The notes below the pieces were generated by a model, which was not told the DNA's origin, made no database searches, and saw only the letters and a list, made by a program, of their open reading frames with translations. The position numbers and the translations under genes are program-made. A stretch of DNA of 30,897 nucleotides, from the NCBI GenBank assembly GCA_020026035.1, contig JAHHRC010000007.1, positions 1 through 30,897 on the forward strand, given 5' to 3'. Shown here one piece after another: positions 1 to 8,451 of the stretch (within the stretch, counting starts at the first letter, position 1; the number at the start of each line of letters is the position of its first letter). Source of the stretch: Erysipelotrichaceae bacterium (lineage in GTDB: Bacteria > Bacillota_I > Bacilli_A > Erysipelotrichales > Erysipelotrichaceae).

Positions 1-37
1 CAGTAATACCCGCTCCAATAATTATCACATCATACAT
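1..37 (-). CDS. FAD/NAD(P)-dependent oxidoreductase, N-terminal fragment
   Basis: Only the first 12 codons are inside the window and the gene runs off the left edge. They read MYDVIIIGAGIT, the start of a Rossmann-type dinucleotide-binding fold (beta strand followed by GxGxxG), as found at the N-terminus of FAD-dependent oxidoreductases such as glycerol-3-phosphate dehydrogenase and related DAO-family enzymes. An AGGAG ribosome binding site lies 8 bases upstream (46-50). A promoter with a cre site precedes it, so expression is probably repressed when preferred sugars are present. The exact enzyme cannot be told from 12 residues. Confidence 0.7.
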   Translation of the reverse strand, partial: MYDVIIIGAGIT

Positions 38-66
38 AATCAATACTCCTATTCCTTCCTCGTTTA

Positions 67-118
67 TGTAAACGCTTACTTACTCAAATATTATACCATG
101 CCCTTTTCTTTTGCGAAA
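67..118 (-). promoter_or_regulatory. Promoter with cre (CcpA) site for the left-edge oxidoreductase
   Basis: On the minus strand a perfect TATAAT -10 lies at 90-95, preceded by TGG (extended -10). The candidate -35, TTTCGC at 113-118 with a 17-base spacer, is weak. Between the -10 and the gene, bases 67-80 read TGTAAACGCTTACT, which fits the CcpA catabolite-responsive element consensus TGNAARCGNWWWCA except at the last base. A cre just downstream of the start point is the usual position for roadblock-type catabolite repression. Confidence 0.6.
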
Positions 119-357
119 TAGTATACCCTTTTTTTTATTTCAAAAAGGACAAAATAAACATAAGAGAAACTTATCAACAAACAATAAATTTCCGCATAAT
201 TATACCATTTTAAGAACCCATTACAACAAGAAAATATTCACAATATTTTTTCTACTTTCTAACGAATATGATTCGGTCACAGTTCACAACGAACCCCCAA
301 AAAGAACACTCTTCATATTCATCTTTCAAAAAATTTACAAAACCAACGCATTCCACC
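119..357. other. AT-rich intergenic region with further -10-like elements
   Basis: This stretch between the uronate operon terminator and the oxidoreductase promoter holds no convincing gene. An open frame crosses it on the plus strand (111-404), but it has no ribosome binding site, an asparagine/lysine/phenylalanine-rich low-complexity product, and runs through the operon terminator. On the minus strand there is a second extended -10, TGGTATAAT (TATAAT at 199-204), and a TATACT at 120-125, so the oxidoreductase may have tandem promoters. Confidence 0.4.
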
Positions 358-389
358 AAAAAAGAACATCCGCACCATCGCGAATGTTC
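358..389 (-). terminator. Rho-independent terminator of the uronate operon
   Basis: Read on the minus strand, a 10-base stem (380-389 with 364-373, one mismatch) closes a 6-base loop and is followed by a run of six T (358-363). It begins 12 bases after the stop codon of the glycosidase gene. Confidence 0.85.
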
Positions 390-400
390 CCTCCTTATTA

Positions 401-2650
401 TTAGTTCTTTTTAATTGTATTTAGTACTGCATTTACAGCAAGTAAGTCTTCTTTCTTAATAGCGCTAATGTCGTTCATAACGCCCATTAAGTTGATAAAG
501 CGAATTACTGTGAATCCACCCATCATATTCATCTGCGCTTGTTTCTGCTTTTCAGAAAGCTTCGCATCTGCTTCAAGTGGTGTATTCTTTGTGATCTTCG
601 CAAACATTTCTCCAACAAGTTCTCTACCAGCTTCGGTCATCATGATGTCTTTGATTGTATCATTTAAGGAGAAATGACCTTCTACTTCAGTAATATCGAA
701 CCAGTTCAAGATCGCACCTGTTTCAAAGAAGCGGTAAGCATTATTGAATTCATCCACTTTCTTAATCACACTGCAATCCTTGCAATCACCCGCAACAGCT
801 ACAAGTTCAGAAACACCCTTGTTTTCTACTTCAAAGTGGAAGAAGTGATCAACACAAGCTTTCTTACCAACACTTACACCATTCACAAAGAGTTCTACTT
901 CTGGTTGGTTGGAATACACCGTTACCTTAGTCACATCTTCAACACGGTCAACGTAACGCTTCGAAGTGATGTGTACGAATGGATCATCACTCAACCATGC
1001 TTTATACGCATAGAAGGAATCCTTCTTATACTTACGGTCGAAGGACACAAGTCCCTTATGGTTTTGGCCATTTTCGCCACCTTCTGCACGTTGGTCTGCA
1101 CCAAAGTCAAACATGTTCCAAACATGTGTTGCCCACAAGTATTCACGTGTAAACAATTGCTTAATCATTTCTTCATGGTAGTAAGATTGGTACTCTTCTG
1201 TGTAATCCCCTTGTTTTGGATTACTTGTATGCCAATTTAGTGCTTCACAACCATATTCACTTAATCCTAATGGAACTTCTGGATAAGTTTCATGGAAGTG
1301 ATCTAGCCATGGTCCATTTTCAGACACATCGCCACCATACCAACCAAAGTAATGGTTATACGATACAACATCGGAAATATGCACATATTCACTATCAATA
1401 TCTGCCATTGATACAGCCGCAATGACTGTAGGTCTTGTCTTATCCATCTTGTGACATAGGTCATTTAGGATATGATGGTTTTCCACTAAGTCAGCACTTT
1501 CACCACCGATTGTAATTTCATTGCTCAATCCCCAAACAACAATACTTGGGTGATTGTAGTTTTGGGTTACAAGTTCCTTCATTTGGGAAATGGTATTCTC
1601 TCTACCATTTGGCATATGACGGCTAATATAAGGAATTTCAGCCCATAGAACCATACCTCTTTCATCACATAGATCATAGAAGTATTGATCATGTTGATAG
1701 TGAGCAAGACGAATTGTCGTTGCGCCAACTTCACAAATCAAGTCCATGTCTTCTTCATGATGTTCAGGTAGTAACGCATTTCCTACACCTAAACGGTCTT
1801 GGTGACGCGATACACCACGAAGTGGATATGCTTCTCCATTTAGGATAAAGCCCTTTGTTGGATGAATTTCATACGAACGACAACCAAAGCGTGTACGTAC
1901 TTCATCCACCACTTCTTCACCATCTAAGATGCGAACAATGGATGTATATAGGTAAGGATCTTTACGACCATGCCATCTATGGGCATTTTCAATCATGAAT
2001 TCTGCAACCGTTTCAGCGACTGGAGTCTTCTTTGTATGAACAACCGTTCCTTCTCCATCCACAATTGTGAATTCAAGTTCCATACCTTCCTTTGCGTTTG
2101 TTACAAAGGCTTCTACTTCAACACGAGCATCGTCATTTTCCATTACTGGAGTGACTTTAAGACCTGGTGTTCCATAGTAATCAAGTTCAAAGTGTGTATC
2201 GTTCACCGCAATCAAATTCACATTACGATACAACCCACCATAGAAGGTAAAGTCGGCAACACGTGGATATACTTTGTCTGAATCTGTGTTATCTACCACA
2301 AATCCAATCAAGTTTTCTTCTTCTAAAAGATCTGTGATATTTACACGCCATGTGGAATACCCACCCATATGGCTTCCTGCAAGCTTGCCATTTACATACA
2401 CTTCAGCAACGGCATTTGCACCTTGTACTTCAATGTAGTATTGATCTGCTTTTGGCATATCAAACTTATTCAATTGCTTTACATAATACCCTTTGCCACG
2501 ATAGTAGTCATTTCCACCATCCTGACCATCCACCGCATTCCATGTGTGTGGAAGATTAATGATATCCCAAACTCTTGGGAATTCATTTGGTAAAGCAGTG
2601 GCATTTTTTGTAAATGCCCAACAATGATTTAAACTAACAATTTCTCTCAT
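401..2650 (-). CDS. Glycoside hydrolase family 2, probable beta-glucuronidase
   Basis: 749-residue GH2 enzyme with the usual order: N-terminal jelly-roll sugar-binding domain (about 1-150), immunoglobulin-like domain (about 165-265) and TIM barrel (about 265-560). The acid/base glutamate is E378 in WGLSNE and the nucleophile is E465 in LSEYG. N530-H531-K532-G is the N-x-K-G motif that in beta-glucuronidases contacts the substrate carboxylate; related GH2 beta-galactosidases can carry a similar motif, so specificity rests also on the operon, which degrades glucuronate. There is no signal peptide, so it acts in the cytoplasm on glucuronides brought in by the symporter encoded 17 bases upstream. 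Residues from about 645 to 749 form an extra helical C-terminal segment beyond the core fold. It is the last gene of the seven-gene operon, directly before the terminator. Confidence 0.85.
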   Translation of the reverse strand: MREIVSLNHCWAFTKNATALPNEFPRVWDIINLPHTWNAVDGQDGGNDYYRGKGYYVKQLNKFDMPKADQYYIEVQGANAVAEVYVNGKLAGSHMGGYSTWRVNITDLLEEENLIGFVVDNTDSDKVYPRVADFTFYGGLYRNVNLIAVNDTHFELDYYGTPGLKVTPVMENDDARVEVEAFVTNAKEGMELEFTIVDGEGTVVHTKKTPVAETVAEFMIENAHRWHGRKDPYLYTSIVRILDGEEVVDEVRTRFGCRSYEIHPTKGFILNGEAYPLRGVSRHQDRLGVGNALLPEHHEEDMDLICEVGATTIRLAHYQHDQYFYDLCDERGMVLWAEIPYISRHMPNGRENTISQMKELVTQNYNHPSIVVWGLSNEITIGGESADLVENHHILNDLCHKMDKTRPTVIAAVSMADIDSEYVHISDVVSYNHYFGWYGGDVSENGPWLDHFHETYPEVPLGLSEYGCEALNWHTSNPKQGDYTEEYQSYYHEEMIKQLFTREYLWATHVWNMFDFGADQRAEGGENGQNHKGLVSFDRKYKKDSFYAYKAWLSDDPFVHITSKRYVDRVEDVTKVTVYSNQPEVELFVNGVSVGKKACVDHFFHFEVENKGVSELVAVAGDCKDCSVIKKVDEFNNAYRFFETGAILNWFDITEVEGHFSLNDTIKDIMMTEAGRELVGEMFAKITKNTPLEADAKLSEKQKQAQMNMMGGFTVIRFINLMGVMNDISAIKKEDLLAVNAVLNTIKKN

Positions 2651-2667
2651 GATAGATCCTTTCTCAA

Positions 2668-4152
2668 TTATGCCAATTCTTCTTTACGCTTAGCGTTTGC
2701 TTCTCTGATTTCTGTCATCATTTCAGCTGTTAGAGGGTAATTCTTCATTGCTAATAGATTGACGATAAGACCTAGAGAAATCAAACCATAGGTTAGGAAG
2801 ATTCCAACAAACTTCAGTTGTGGTGTTGCAGGCGTATCAACGTCTGGTAATACTTCTTTAAAGCCAATCAATGCAAAGCATAGGTTTGCAACGAATGGTG
2901 CAAAGCTGGAAACGATTTTGTCTACGAAACTAAAGATTGTTCCCATAAGACCTGGAACGTAACGACCAGAACGATAGGTTTCATAGTCCGCACAGTCTGC
3001 AGTCATTGGAATAACGATACCACCAGCAATTCCTTGGAATCCAGCAGTGAAGATACCTAAGATTAAGAATAGAATTGTGAATGCTGTAAAGCCATCAAAT
3101 CCAGCAACACCTGGAAGGTTCAACGATGTTGCGTCGCCAAATGTCCATAATAGAATCAATGCGATATTACCTAATAGAGCAGCCCAAGAAGAAACGATCA
3201 TTGCCTTACGTTGCCCATAACGAGCAGCCAACATCTTAATACCAAGAATAACGATTACAATCGAACCAATTGTGGAATACAAAGTAAACATACCAGACAA
3301 CTCATAGTTTCCAGCAAGAATACCAAACAAGATAACAGTTACAGCAGATGTCTTAGCAGAAGTACCTAGTTTATCTGTTGAAGCACTTAGTACTAACATA
3401 CGAATTGCTTTGTTTTCCTTAAGGATTTCTTTGTAATCCTTGAAGGTAATCATTTGTCCATTCCCTGTACCGTAGTACTTTTTCACATCTTTTGGAGCGA
3501 TAGAAATAACAGCGATAATAGTAAACACAATCGAAGTAATGGCAGTTATCCACCATAACTCATGGTACAGTGCTACATCCTTATTGAATCCGCCATACTT
3601 AGGAACCAAGTACTTAGAAGTTAAAATCTGGAATCCAATAAACAAGCACATATTATAAATCGTATCAAACATCGAGAAGAGCGGACGTTGCTTTGGATCA
3701 TTTGTCACGCAAGTTTGAGCCGACTTCGTTACGACACATTGGAAGGTATATCCAATGTAGTAAACAAGATTCATTATAATAAAGAACGCAACTCGAGCAG
3801 AATTTGATTCAATATTTGGAGTTACGAAGAACATGATGTACGAGGAAATCAATAGAATGATATTCCCAATTACCATAAATGGACGATTCTTACCGAACTT
3901 TCCATCTGTTTTATCTACAAAGTATCCGATGAATGGATCTGTAACACCATCCCAGATACGCATAATCATTGCAAAACTTCCAGCCATTACTACGCTTAGT
4001 CCAACCCATCCAGTGATGAAGTAACTTACAAACATCATCATAAACATGTATAGGTTTGTCGCAGTATTATTTAGTGCATAACCAGCAATACGCCATGTTG
4101 GAACACGGTGAATTCCGTTTCCTACATCATAAACATTTTTGCCACTTTTCAT
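2668..4152 (-). CDS. GPH-family sugar:cation symporter, likely glucuronide transporter
   Basis: 494-residue polytopic membrane protein with about 12 hydrophobic segments. The N-terminal part (GYALNNTATNLYMFMMMF) and the DGVTDPFIGYFVD segment are characteristic of the glycoside-pentoside-hexuronide:cation symporter family (MelB, UidB/GusB, XynP). In MelB the corresponding helix II aspartates bind the coupling cation. Placement between uxuA and a family 2 glycosidase points to uptake of glucuronides or glucuronate-containing oligosaccharides, coupled to H+ or Na+. The gene starts 40 bases after uxuA and is followed after 17 bases by the glycosidase. Family assignment is firm, the substrate is inferred from context. 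Confidence 0.88.
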   Translation of the reverse strand: MKSGKNVYDVGNGIHRVPTWRIAGYALNNTATNLYMFMMMFVSYFITGWVGLSVVMAGSFAMIMRIWDGVTDPFIGYFVDKTDGKFGKNRPFMVIGNIILLISSYIMFFVTPNIESNSARVAFFIIMNLVYYIGYTFQCVVTKSAQTCVTNDPKQRPLFSMFDTIYNMCLFIGFQILTSKYLVPKYGGFNKDVALYHELWWITAITSIVFTIIAVISIAPKDVKKYYGTGNGQMITFKDYKEILKENKAIRMLVLSASTDKLGTSAKTSAVTVILFGILAGNYELSGMFTLYSTIGSIVIVILGIKMLAARYGQRKAMIVSSWAALLGNIALILLWTFGDATSLNLPGVAGFDGFTAFTILFLILGIFTAGFQGIAGGIVIPMTADCADYETYRSGRYVPGLMGTIFSFVDKIVSSFAPFVANLCFALIGFKEVLPDVDTPATPQLKFVGIFLTYGLISLGLIVNLLAMKNYPLTAEMMTEIREANAKRKEELA

Positions 4153-4192
4153 ATTATTATTATCCTTTCAGTCGCACGACTTTTCCGTTCAA

Positions 4193-5278
4193 TTATTTTG
4201 TTTCATTTAGATTTGCAATCATATCCAATGCACCAAGCATGTACATAACACCTAGTGCACGGTCATATAGGCCATACCCTGGACGAACTGTCCCTGGACC
4301 TTCATCCCATAAATGACGTCCGTGGTCTGGTCGTATATACCCTTCAAAGCCACATTCATAGTACGCTTTCAAGATTTCGATAATTCTTGTATCGCCATCA
4401 CAATCACGATGACTTGTCTCAGAGAAATTACCGTTTTCATAGTGTTTCACATTGCGGATATGCGCAAAGGCAATACGGTCACAGTGCTTACGAATGATAC
4501 TAGCCACATCATTATTTGGATTCGCATTCAAGCTACCGGAGCACAATGTCAAACAGTTACAAGGATGGTCAACCATCGTCAAGAAGTTTTGAATGCTTTC
4601 TTCATCTACTAATAAACGAGGTAAGCCAAAGATATCCCAAGGTGGATCATCCATATGGATTGCCATCTTCACACCACATCGTTCACACGTTGGCATAATC
4701 GCTTCTAAGAAATACTTCAAATTCTCCCAAAGCTTTTCCTTTGTGACATCCTTATACTTTTCAAATAACTCATCTAACTTTGCCATACGTTCTGGCTCCC
4801 AACCCGGGAATGTTAGACCATGTAAGTTATTCAAGATATAATCTGCCATTTCTTTTGGATCATCTTGAATCTTGTCTTTTTCATAGAACAAAGCAGTCGA
4901 TCCATCTGGCAACTTGTGGAACAAGTCTGTTCTTGTCCAGTCAAAGATTGGCATGAAGTTGTAACAAATCACCTTCACTCCAAACTTCGATAAGTTCTCA
5001 ATCGTCTTTTTGTAGTTTTCAATATAGCCATCTCTTGTTGGTAAACCAATCTTAATGTCATCATGCACATTCACCGATTCCACAACATCCATATTGAATC
5101 CATATGGCTCTAGTTGGCTTTGCACAACGGCAATCTCATCTTCTTCCCAAACTTCACCAGGCATCTTATCGTGAAGAGCCCAGACAATTCCTTCTACACC
5201 AGGAATTTGTTTGATATCAGATAAGGAAATCGCGTCGTTGTTTTCTCCATACCAACGCCATGTCATTTTCATGTTCAT
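4193..5278 (-). CDS. uxuA: Mannonate dehydratase
   Basis: 361-residue UxuA enzyme, which dehydrates D-mannonate to 2-keto-3-deoxy-D-gluconate (KDG) using a divalent metal in a TIM-barrel active site. It begins MKMTWRWYG after two short codons, and shows the family segments MAIHMDDPPWDIFGLPR (near residues 205-221), LCSGSL and IRPDHGRHLWDE near the C-terminus, containing the conserved Cys, His and Asp metal ligands. Length is normal for Firmicutes UxuA. The start at 5278 has AAAGGA a few bases upstream; further in-frame ATGs follow at codons 3 and 5. It receives mannonate from UxuB and passes KDG to KdgK, both encoded in the same operon. Confidence 0.95.
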   Translation of the reverse strand: MNMKMTWRWYGENNDAISLSDIKQIPGVEGIVWALHDKMPGEVWEEDEIAVVQSQLEPYGFNMDVVESVNVHDDIKIGLPTRDGYIENYKKTIENLSKFGVKVICYNFMPIFDWTRTDLFHKLPDGSTALFYEKDKIQDDPKEMADYILNNLHGLTFPGWEPERMAKLDELFEKYKDVTKEKLWENLKYFLEAIMPTCERCGVKMAIHMDDPPWDIFGLPRLLVDEESIQNFLTMVDHPCNCLTLCSGSLNANPNNDVASIIRKHCDRIAFAHIRNVKHYENGNFSETSHRDCDGDTRIIEILKAYYECGFEGYIRPDHGRHLWDEGPGTVRPGYGLYDRALGVMYMLGALDMIANLNETK

Positions 5279-5292
5279 ACATGTCCTTTCTT

Positions 5293-6390
5293 CTAGCGCT
5301 TTACGCGAGCCGTAGCGCCACCCATTACCGCTTCAACTTCTTTGACATCCGCCATTGTCGTATCTCCCGGTGTTGTCATTGCAAGAGCTCCATGTGCAGC
5401 TCCATAATTCACAGCCACTTCTGGTTCATAGCCCATCATCAATCCATAAATCAAACCTGACGCAAAGCTATCTCCACCACCTACACGGTCCATGATTTCT
5501 AATGCTTTGTAGTCTTTTGCTTTATAGATTTCTCCATCGGCGTAGCATAATGCAGACCAGTCATTGCACGTTGCTGTTTTTACTTCGCGAAGAGTTGTCG
5601 CAACTACCTTAAAGTTTGGATACACCTTCACCGCTTCATTAATCATTGCCTTATAGCCATCAATGTTTAATTCCTTAAGCGAAGCATCGTTCCCTTGTAC
5701 CTCTAACCCAAGACAAGCTGTGAAGTCTTCTTCGTTTCCAATCATGACATCAACATACTTTGCAATCTCACGATTCACACGACGACACTCTTCAATACCA
5801 CCAATCGCTTCCCACATCGAAGGTCGATAGTTTAAATCATACGAAACAACTGTCCCATACTTCTTCGCTGTCTTAATCGCTTCAAGTACCGTTGCACAAG
5901 ATTCCTTACTTAATGCCGCATAGATCCCACCGGTGTGGAACCAACGAACACCAAGTGTTCCAAACAAGTACTCAAAGTCGAAATCATTAGCAGTTGCCTT
6001 TGAAATCGCTGTATTAAAGCGATCACTACAACCAACAGCTCCACGAATACCGTATCCGCGTTCCGTAAAGTTCAACCCATTGCGACAAGTACGCCCAATT
6101 CCATCGGTATCCATCCAATGAATCAACGACGTATCTACACCACCTTGAAGAATCATATCTTCCATTAACTTTCCGACTTCATTCTTCGCAAACGCAGTTA
6201 AGATACCTGTTTTCATACCGAAGCAGCGACGAAGACCACGCGCAACGTTATACTCGCCACCACCTTCCCAAGCCTTAAAGCTACGAGCCGTACGAATTCT
6301 TCCTTCTCCTGGATCAAGTCGTAACATCACTTCTCCAAGAGACACTTCATCAAACTGACAATCCTTTTTATCTTTCAATTTAAGATCCAC
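5293..6390 (-). CDS. kdgK: 2-keto-3-deoxygluconate kinase (PfkB family)
   Basis: 365-residue PfkB/ribokinase-family sugar kinase that phosphorylates KDG to KDPG with ATP. Visible are the N-terminal glycine-rich substrate region WEGGGEYNVARGL (41-53) and the C-terminal signature DRVGGGDSFASGL with the catalytic base D307 and its anion hole. The start is a GTG at 6390, chosen because AAAGGGGTG sits 7 bases upstream; the stop codon of kdgA overlaps this ribosome binding site, so the two genes are translationally close. The gap to uxuA is 14 bases. Substrate specificity is inferred from the neighbouring aldolase and dehydratase; the family alone would not distinguish KDG from other sugars. Confidence 0.9.
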   Translation of the reverse strand: MDLKLKDKKDCQFDEVSLGEVMLRLDPGEGRIRTARSFKAWEGGGEYNVARGLRRCFGMKTGILTAFAKNEVGKLMEDMILQGGVDTSLIHWMDTDGIGRTCRNGLNFTERGYGIRGAVGCSDRFNTAISKATANDFDFEYLFGTLGVRWFHTGGIYAALSKESCATVLEAIKTAKKYGTVVSYDLNYRPSMWEAIGGIEECRRVNREIAKYVDVMIGNEEDFTACLGLEVQGNDASLKELNIDGYKAMINEAVKVYPNFKVVATTLREVKTATCNDWSALCYADGEIYKAKDYKALEIMDRVGGGDSFASGLIYGLMMGYEPEVAVNYGAAHGALAMTTPGDTTMADVKEVEAVMGGATARVKR

Positions 6391-6396
6391 AATCTT

Positions 6397-7038
6397 TCAC
6401 CCCTTTCGAATCTTTTCAACAGCTTCCACTGTTTCCTTCACAAGACGTTCGATTGTGTCAAACTCCTCATGATCGATATAACTTGACTTCACAAGCCAAG
6501 ATCCACCGCAACATAGAATCTTGTCATTCTTTAAATAACTCTCAAGATTCGCAAGACTCACACCACCTGTAGGCATAAAGCGCATCGTTGTAAACGGAGC
6601 AGCTACTGCCTTAATTGTGTTCAAACCTCCCATTGGTTCTGCTGGGAAGAACTTTACAACCTCCATTCCCCGCTTATAGGCAAGACTCAATTCACTTGGT
6701 GTAATACACCCAGGCACAACCGGAATCTTATGTTCTAAGCAATAGTCCACAACTTCTTCATCAAAGCCAGGTGTCACAATAAACTTCGCTCCAGCATTCA
6801 CTGCCCTCTTCACTTGTTCCACACTTAGAATCGTTCCTGCACCAACAAGCATGCTAGGAAACTCTTTAGCAAGAATCGCAATCGATTCTTCAGCAGCTTC
6901 GGTACGGAAGGTTACTTCCGCAGCAGGTAATCCACCATTCATCAATGCCTTTCCAAGTCCTGTTGCATGTTTTGCATCATTTATAACAACAACTGGAAGA
7001 ACTCCAAGCTGTTCAATTTCCTTCATTAATTCACTCAT
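6397..7038 (-). CDS. kdgA: KDPG aldolase (2-keto-3-deoxy-6-phosphogluconate aldolase)
   Basis: 213-residue class I aldolase of the KDPG/KHG family (also called eda), which splits 2-keto-3-deoxy-6-phosphogluconate to pyruvate and glyceraldehyde-3-phosphate. The Schiff-base lysine is K129 in VVKFFPAE; the catalytic glutamate is E41 in EVTFRT; GFDEEVVDYC and the phosphate-binding MPTGGV segment are also present. The start MSELMKEI at 7038 was chosen over a longer frame starting at 7086, because GAAAGGAAA lies properly placed before it and the longer form would overlap the end of uxaC. It lies 11 bases after uxaC and 6 bases before kdgK. Confidence 0.95.
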   Translation of the reverse strand: MSELMKEIEQLGVLPVVVINDAKHATGLGKALMNGGLPAAEVTFRTEAAEESIAILAKEFPSMLVGAGTILSVEQVKRAVNAGAKFIVTPGFDEEVVDYCLEHKIPVVPGCITPSELSLAYKRGMEVVKFFPAEPMGGLNTIKAVAAPFTTMRFMPTGGVSLANLESYLKNDKILCCGGSWLVKSSYIDHEEFDTIERLVKETVEAVEKIRKG

Positions 7039-7049
7039 ACAATTTCCTT

Positions 7050-8444
7050 TCAAAAACCAAAGTATCGTTTGGCGTTGTCGTAACAAATACCCTTCACAAT
7101 GCCTTCAAGCATCGCATCATCGTTTGGATATTCGCCATTTTCAATCCACTCACCAAGCAAGTTACATAGAATTCTTCTAAAGTACTCATGTCTTGTGTAA
7201 GACAAGAAACTTCTCGAATCGGTCAACATACCCACAAAGTTTCCAAGAAGACCTAGACTTGCTAAGGAAGTCATTTGTGCTTTCATACCTTCTTTGTGAT
7301 CGTTAAACCACCAAGCCGAACCATGTTGGATCTTGCCAATACAAGAGCTATCTTGGAAACAGCCAATCACTGTTCCAATCATCGCGTTATCCCCTGGATT
7401 TAAGCTGTACACAATCGTCTTAGGTAATGCATGTTGTACTTCTAAGGCATTGAAGTATTGCGTCATCGATAAAGCCGTAGTTTGATCATTGATACAATCA
7501 ATTCCCGCATCCGCTCCAAGATTGTTGAAAATACGCTTGTTGTTATCACGAAGAACACCATAATGCAGCTGCATCACCCAATCTTTCTTCGCATACCGTT
7601 TCCCCATTTCCACCATGAAAGCCGTCTTGAACTGATTGATTTCGAATTGACTTAACGTTTCACCTTGTAACTTCTTTACAAAGATGTCATTTACTTCTTT
7701 GTCTGTATAAGGCGTGAAATAGATATATTCCAATCCATGATCACTCACCCTACAGCCCATTTCTTCAAAGAAGTCCAACCGTACATCAAGTGCTCTTAGC
7801 AATGATTCAAAGCTATCCACTTCCATCCCAGTTAATTTACTTAACTTTGCAACATAAGCTTGATACCCGTCTTTTTGAATATGCAAGATCGCATCAGGTC
7901 GCCAAGTCGGTAACACCTTTACGCTAAAGTCGTTGTCTTCTTTTAGAAGCTTGTGCCACTCTAAGGAATCAATTGGATCATCTGTTGTGCATATCACTTT
8001 GACATTGGAAGCTTCAATAATCGAACGAGCCGACATGGTCTTTAGTTTTTCATTGCACACATGCCATACATGTTCTGCTGTTTCTTCATTCAACACACCG
8101 TGATAATCAAAGTAGCGTTGCAATTCCAAATGCGACCAATGGTACAACGGATTTCCAATTGCCTTCGTAAGTGTTTTTGCATAAGCCACAAACTTTTCAT
8201 AGTCACTTGCATCGCCTGTGATATAGCGTTCTTCAATTCCATTCGAACGCATCTGACGCCATTTGTAGTGATCGCCATACAACCAAACTTGGGTTATGTT
8301 TTCATAGGTTTGATCTTCATAAATCTCTTTTGGATTCAAATGGCAATGATAGTCAATGATTGGCATTTCTTTTGCAAAGTCATGATACAAATGCTTTGCA
8401 GTATCTGTTTTTAACAAGAAGTCTTCATCCATAAATGCTTTCAT
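7050..8444 (-). CDS. uxaC: Glucuronate isomerase
   Basis: 464-residue uronate isomerase of the amidohydrolase superfamily, which converts D-glucuronate to D-fructuronate (and galacturonate to tagaturonate). The N-terminal metal motif IIDYHCHLNPKEI (residues 29-41) is typical, as are WRPDAILHIQ, HYGVLRDNN and the late LTDSRSFLSYTRHEYFRRIL segment. Length matches the family (about 465-470). AGGTG lies 4-5 bases before the ATG; the gene follows uxuB by 7 bases. With uxuB and uxuA in the operon, glucuronate is the natural substrate; no uxaA or uxaB-type altronate branch is seen here. Confidence 0.96.
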   Translation of the reverse strand: MKAFMDEDFLLKTDTAKHLYHDFAKEMPIIDYHCHLNPKEIYEDQTYENITQVWLYGDHYKWRQMRSNGIEERYITGDASDYEKFVAYAKTLTKAIGNPLYHWSHLELQRYFDYHGVLNEETAEHVWHVCNEKLKTMSARSIIEASNVKVICTTDDPIDSLEWHKLLKEDNDFSVKVLPTWRPDAILHIQKDGYQAYVAKLSKLTGMEVDSFESLLRALDVRLDFFEEMGCRVSDHGLEYIYFTPYTDKEVNDIFVKKLQGETLSQFEINQFKTAFMVEMGKRYAKKDWVMQLHYGVLRDNNKRIFNNLGADAGIDCINDQTTALSMTQYFNALEVQHALPKTIVYSLNPGDNAMIGTVIGCFQDSSCIGKIQHGSAWWFNDHKEGMKAQMTSLASLGLLGNFVGMLTDSRSFLSYTRHEYFRRILCNLLGEWIENGEYPNDDAMLEGIVKGICYDNAKRYFGF

Positions 8445-8451
8445 AAAACAC

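Noticed and set aside
111..404. Open frame of 97 codons on the plus strand
   Set aside because: No ribosome binding site, low-complexity product, and it runs through the terminator of the opposite-strand operon.
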